Position numbers and translations under genes: made by a program. From Dorea longicatena (GTDB taxonomy: Bacteria; Bacillota; Clostridia; Lachnospirales; Lachnospiraceae), in the NCBI RefSeq assembly GCF_025150085.1, contig NZ_CP102280.1:945001-1009000 (forward strand): DNA of 64,000 nt, in the 5' to 3' direction. Shown here one piece after another: positions 61,653-64,000 of the stretch (positions are counted from its first letter, which is position 1; each line of letters opens with the position of its first letter). The notes beneath the pieces were generated by a model that saw only the letters and a program-made list of their open reading frames with translations, ran no database searches and was not told the origin of the DNA.

Positions 61653-62571
61653 GAAAATTCTTATTGTGGGTGGAAATGGATTTATAGGCAGAAATCTTGC
61701 GAGAATGTTATCGAAAAGAGAAGATTTAGAGGTCTATTCATTTGACTTGGCATTGCCCAAAGAAGAAATGACGGGCGTCCAATATATAGAAGGTGATTTC
61801 TTTGATGATCTTGTTCTTGAAAATGCTGTTAAAGGAATGGATTTAATTATTCATTCCCTGAGTACGGTGAATCCTGGAAATTCTAATGAAAAATATATGC
61901 AGGGATATGGAAGAGACTTTTTACAGACTATCAAACTGTGCAAGATGTTAATAGATCAGGGGTCAAATATGATTTTCTTGTCTTCAGGAGGAACTGTTTA
62001 CGGAGTACAGGAAGAACAGCCAATCAAAGAAGATGCATTGCCTGTTCCGATAAATCATTATGGAAGCGTTAAATTATGTATTGAAAATGTTATTCGTACG
62101 TTTAACTCTCAGAGACATACAAAAATGCGTATCGCCAGAATTTCAAATCCGTTCGGTCCAGGACAGGATTATCATAAAGGTGTTGGCTTTGTAGATGCTG
62201 CAATTAAGAAGTCTATCTGTAAGGAAACTCTGGAAATATGGGGGGATGGCGAAAACATCAGAGACTATATCTATATTGAAGATGTGTGTAAGATGTTAGA
62301 GGCTCTTGTTGATTATGAAGGTGAAGAAGAAGTCTTCAATTTGAGTTCTAATGAAGGAATCAGTCAAAATATGGTAATAGATATTTTGAAAAAGATAGAT
62401 GGTGAATTTGAAGTTGCATATAAACCAGCCAGAAGTGTAGATGTAAGAAAAATCGTATTGGATAATTCGAAAATAAAACAAATCTATAAAGGTGAGATTA
62501 GAACATTTGAAACAGGTGTAAAAGAATATTATAGTTATTTGACGAATAAAATAAATAGTGGCAGGAAGTAG
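61642..62571 (+). CDS. NAD-dependent sugar epimerase/dehydratase (extended SDR)
   Basis: 309 residues, overlapping the preceding gene by 11 bp. 'ILIVGGNGFIGRNL' binds NAD; catalytic Tyr-x3-Lys lies in 'NHYGSVKLCIENV'; 'ARISNPFGPGQ' and 'DYIYIEDVCKML' follow as in UDP-glucose 4-epimerase-like enzymes. It would supply a nucleotide sugar for the cluster. It ends a transcription unit at a perfect hairpin. Confidence 0.9.
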   Translation: MKNKKILIVGGNGFIGRNLARMLSKREDLEVYSFDLALPKEEMTGVQYIEGDFFDDLVLENAVKGMDLIIHSLSTVNPGNSNEKYMQGYGRDFLQTIKLCKMLIDQGSNMIFLSSGGTVYGVQEEQPIKEDALPVPINHYGSVKLCIENVIRTFNSQRHTKMRIARISNPFGPGQDYHKGVGFVDAAIKKSICKETLEIWGDGENIRDYIYIEDVCKMLEALVDYEGEEEVFNLSSNEGISQNMVIDILKKIDGEFEVAYKPARSVDVRKIVLDNSKIKQIYKGEIRTFETGVKEYYSYLTNKINSGRK

Positions 62572-62572
62572 T

Positions 62573-62607
62573 AATTATCCGCAAGTTATAATAACTTGCG
62601 GATAATT
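62573..62607 (+). terminator. Perfect hairpin at the end of the epimerase unit
   Basis: AATTATCCGCAAGTTAT pairs with ATAACTTGCGGATAATT around a minimal loop. Only TTGTAT follows, so termination may be partial, and the next GT gene would be expressed by read-through. Confidence 0.6.
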
Positions 62608-62630
62608 TGTATAGATATGGAAGGCGTATA

Positions 62631-63863
62631 ATGAATCCCAAAATAAGTATAATTTTACCAAATTACAATAATGAAAAATATTTGAAAGAAGCAATTGAAA
62701 GTGTTTTAAACCAAACATATACAAATTTTGAGCTAATTATAGTCGATGATGCATCAACGGATGGATCGTTGAAAATTATAAGGGCATTTGACGATAAAAG
62801 AATAAAGGTTATAACATCGGAAGTGAATCGTCACGTGGCATATGCCTCAAACCTTGGAATAAAATATGCAAGTGGAGAGTATATTGCTAAAATTGACAGT
62901 GATGATATATGGGAAAATCAAAAATTAGAAAAGCAAATAGAATTTATGGAAAATCATAAAGAATATGGGGGATGTTTTACAAAAGTAAATATTATAGATG
63001 AAAAATCGGAAGATGCCAATATAAAATATAAGGTGATTTTTGATTTGTTTGAGAAAGCAAAAAATCAATCTCAAAAAGAGTGGCTAAGATTTTTTCTGTC
63101 AGAAGGGAATTGTTTATGTAATTCTTCGTCGTTAATAAGAAAATGTATATTTGAAAAAATAGACGGATTTTTTAATCTTGCATATGTAGGAGCTGAAGAT
63201 TATGAACTTTGGGTTAGAACGGTAATTCGATATCCGATTTATGTTTTGGATGAGAGATTAGTAAGATACAGATGGGAAGAAGATTCAGAAAACAAAATAA
63301 GCGGTTTGACTAAAGAAAAAGTCTATGCTGCAATTAATCTTCAGATGATGTTGAAAAGCTATATTTTTGATTATATGACAGATGAAGAATTTGTGAAATA
63401 TTTTAAGGAAGATTTCATAAATGAAAATTCAAAGACTACTCAGGAAATAGAGTGCGAAAAAGCGCAGTGTTTATTAAAATGTACCGGAGAAGAAGTGAAT
63501 TTTTTGGGATTGCAAAGGTTTGATCAGATATTGAGAAATCCTGAAATGTTAGATATATTAGAAAAGAACATGAACTTCGCATTGCCAGACTTTTATAAAA
63601 ATTTAAGAGTCCGAAATTTTGGAATACCTAAAGAAGTTGAAGAAAAAGAGGCGTATATAAAAAGATTAGAGGAAGAAATTATGAATAGTAGAAATACTAT
63701 ACATAATTTAGAAATGCAAATAGAAATGAAAAATAATGAGATGACAGAGTCTGAAAATAAATGGGAAACGCTGATTGATTCGTACGAATTATCAAATTCT
63801 TGGAAGATTACAAAACCATTGAGAGTTGCAGGTTCGTTTATAAAGAAAAAATCAAAGAAATAG
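62631..63863 (+). CDS. GT2 glycosyltransferase with C-terminal coiled coil
   Basis: 410 residues from the ATG at 62631, GGAAGG upstream. 'KISIILPNYNNEKYLKEA', 'IVDDASTDGSLKI' and 'AKIDSDDIW' give the GT-A core; 'AYVGAEDYELWVR' holds the ED catalytic pair. After a linker, residues ~345-400 are a coiled coil ('EKEAYIKRLEEEI', 'NLEMQIEMKNNEM') ending in 'LSNSWKITKPLR', a tail seen on many surface-glycan GTs. The coiled coil may scaffold an enzyme complex. Confidence 0.88.
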   Translation: MNPKISIILPNYNNEKYLKEAIESVLNQTYTNFELIIVDDASTDGSLKIIRAFDDKRIKVITSEVNRHVAYASNLGIKYASGEYIAKIDSDDIWENQKLEKQIEFMENHKEYGGCFTKVNIIDEKSEDANIKYKVIFDLFEKAKNQSQKEWLRFFLSEGNCLCNSSSLIRKCIFEKIDGFFNLAYVGAEDYELWVRTVIRYPIYVLDERLVRYRWEEDSENKISGLTKEKVYAAINLQMMLKSYIFDYMTDEEFVKYFKEDFINENSKTTQEIECEKAQCLLKCTGEEVNFLGLQRFDQILRNPEMLDILEKNMNFALPDFYKNLRVRNFGIPKEVEEKEAYIKRLEEEIMNSRNTIHNLEMQIEMKNNEMTESENKWETLIDSYELSNSWKITKPLRVAGSFIKKKSKK

Positions 63864-63915
63864 TGATTAAATTATATGATAAAACATAGCCGATAAAATT
63901 ATGAGGGTGAAGAAG

Positions 63916-64000
63916 ATGAAAAAGCCAGGCTACTATTCATCCGGTGAATTTGCCCGCATGGCCCATGTGACCCTACGGACAATTCGCTATTATGACAAAC
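63916..64000 (+). CDS. MerR-family regulator, truncated by the window edge
   Basis: 28 codons are visible from the ATG at 63916, with GAGGGTGAAGAAG upstream. 'YSSGEFARMAHVTLRTIRYY' is the N-terminal helix-turn-helix of MerR proteins (the signature Arg-Thr-Ile-Arg-Tyr-Tyr-Asp). The effector domain lies beyond the window, so the signal is unknown. It probably starts a separate transcription unit after the glycan cluster. Confidence 0.88.
   Translation, partial: MKKPGYYSSGEFARMAHVTLRTIRYYDK

Overview
The window is low-GC Gram-positive chromosome. Strong AGGAGG-type ribosome sites, frequent TTG and GTG starts, a CdaA-CdaR-HPr block and a dense set of secreted proteins carrying ChW (clostridial hydrophobic, conserved Trp) repeats point to a gut Lachnospiraceae of the Mediterraneibacter/Ruminococcus gnavus-torques/Dorea type. 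This assignment is by gene content only. No rRNA, tRNA or CRISPR array was seen.

Layout. (1) 1-5.4 kb: two tandem paralogous envelope proteins, the first cut by the window edge, converge on a BlaR1-BlaI sensor/repressor pair. Three identical-consensus BlaI boxes sit between blaI and a divergent gene for a receiver-less winged-helix regulator plus a small protein. (2) 5.4-11.1 kb: accessory segment with an XRE regulator, a small sigma factor, a PemK/MazF-like toxin with a four-Cys tail, an excisionase and two tandem tyrosine recombinases. It ends in a large inverted repeat directly in front of uvrB. (3) 11.1-24.9 kb: core genes uvrB-uvrA, an MreB-family gene, recD2-comF, a membrane-protein pair, cdaA-cdaR, an HPr gene and a gtrA-family gene. 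(4) 25.0-35.9 kb: four consecutive secreted ChW proteins (GH25 lysozyme, GH2 glycosidase, glucosaminidase, L,D-transpeptidase). (5) 36.0-41.3 kb: a minus-strand XRE-UDP-sugar dehydrogenase fusion diverges from a fifth ChW protein, a GH78 alpha-L-rhamnosidase wrecked by two frameshifts, two amber codons and an IS200-type insertion. (6) 41.5-63.9 kb: a surface-glycan cluster. It holds an IspD/TarI-type cytidylyltransferase, a flippase, an SDR, many GT2 enzymes, two LicD proteins, a class V aminotransferase, a TagD-like/Gfo-Idh fusion, an acyltransferase, a DPM1-like/DUF2304/DUF2142 set, a TagGH-type ABC exporter and rhamnosyltransferase-like enzymes. A MerR regulator starts at the right edge.

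How the parts may work together. Regions 4-6 look like one envelope theme. The cluster would build, decorate (phospho-substituent, acyl and polyprenyl-linked sugar branches) and export a rhamnose-containing cell-wall polymer. The ChW proteins would bind and remodel the wall carrying it. CdaA makes c-di-AMP, a known regulator of turgor and wall homeostasis. The least conventional parts are the LicD/aminotransferase/cytidylyltransferase-oxidoreductase block at 48.0-52.2 kb, the DNA-binding sugar dehydrogenase with paired candidate operators, and the BlaI-box-controlled divergent regulator. All functional links are inferences from sequence and neighbourhood.
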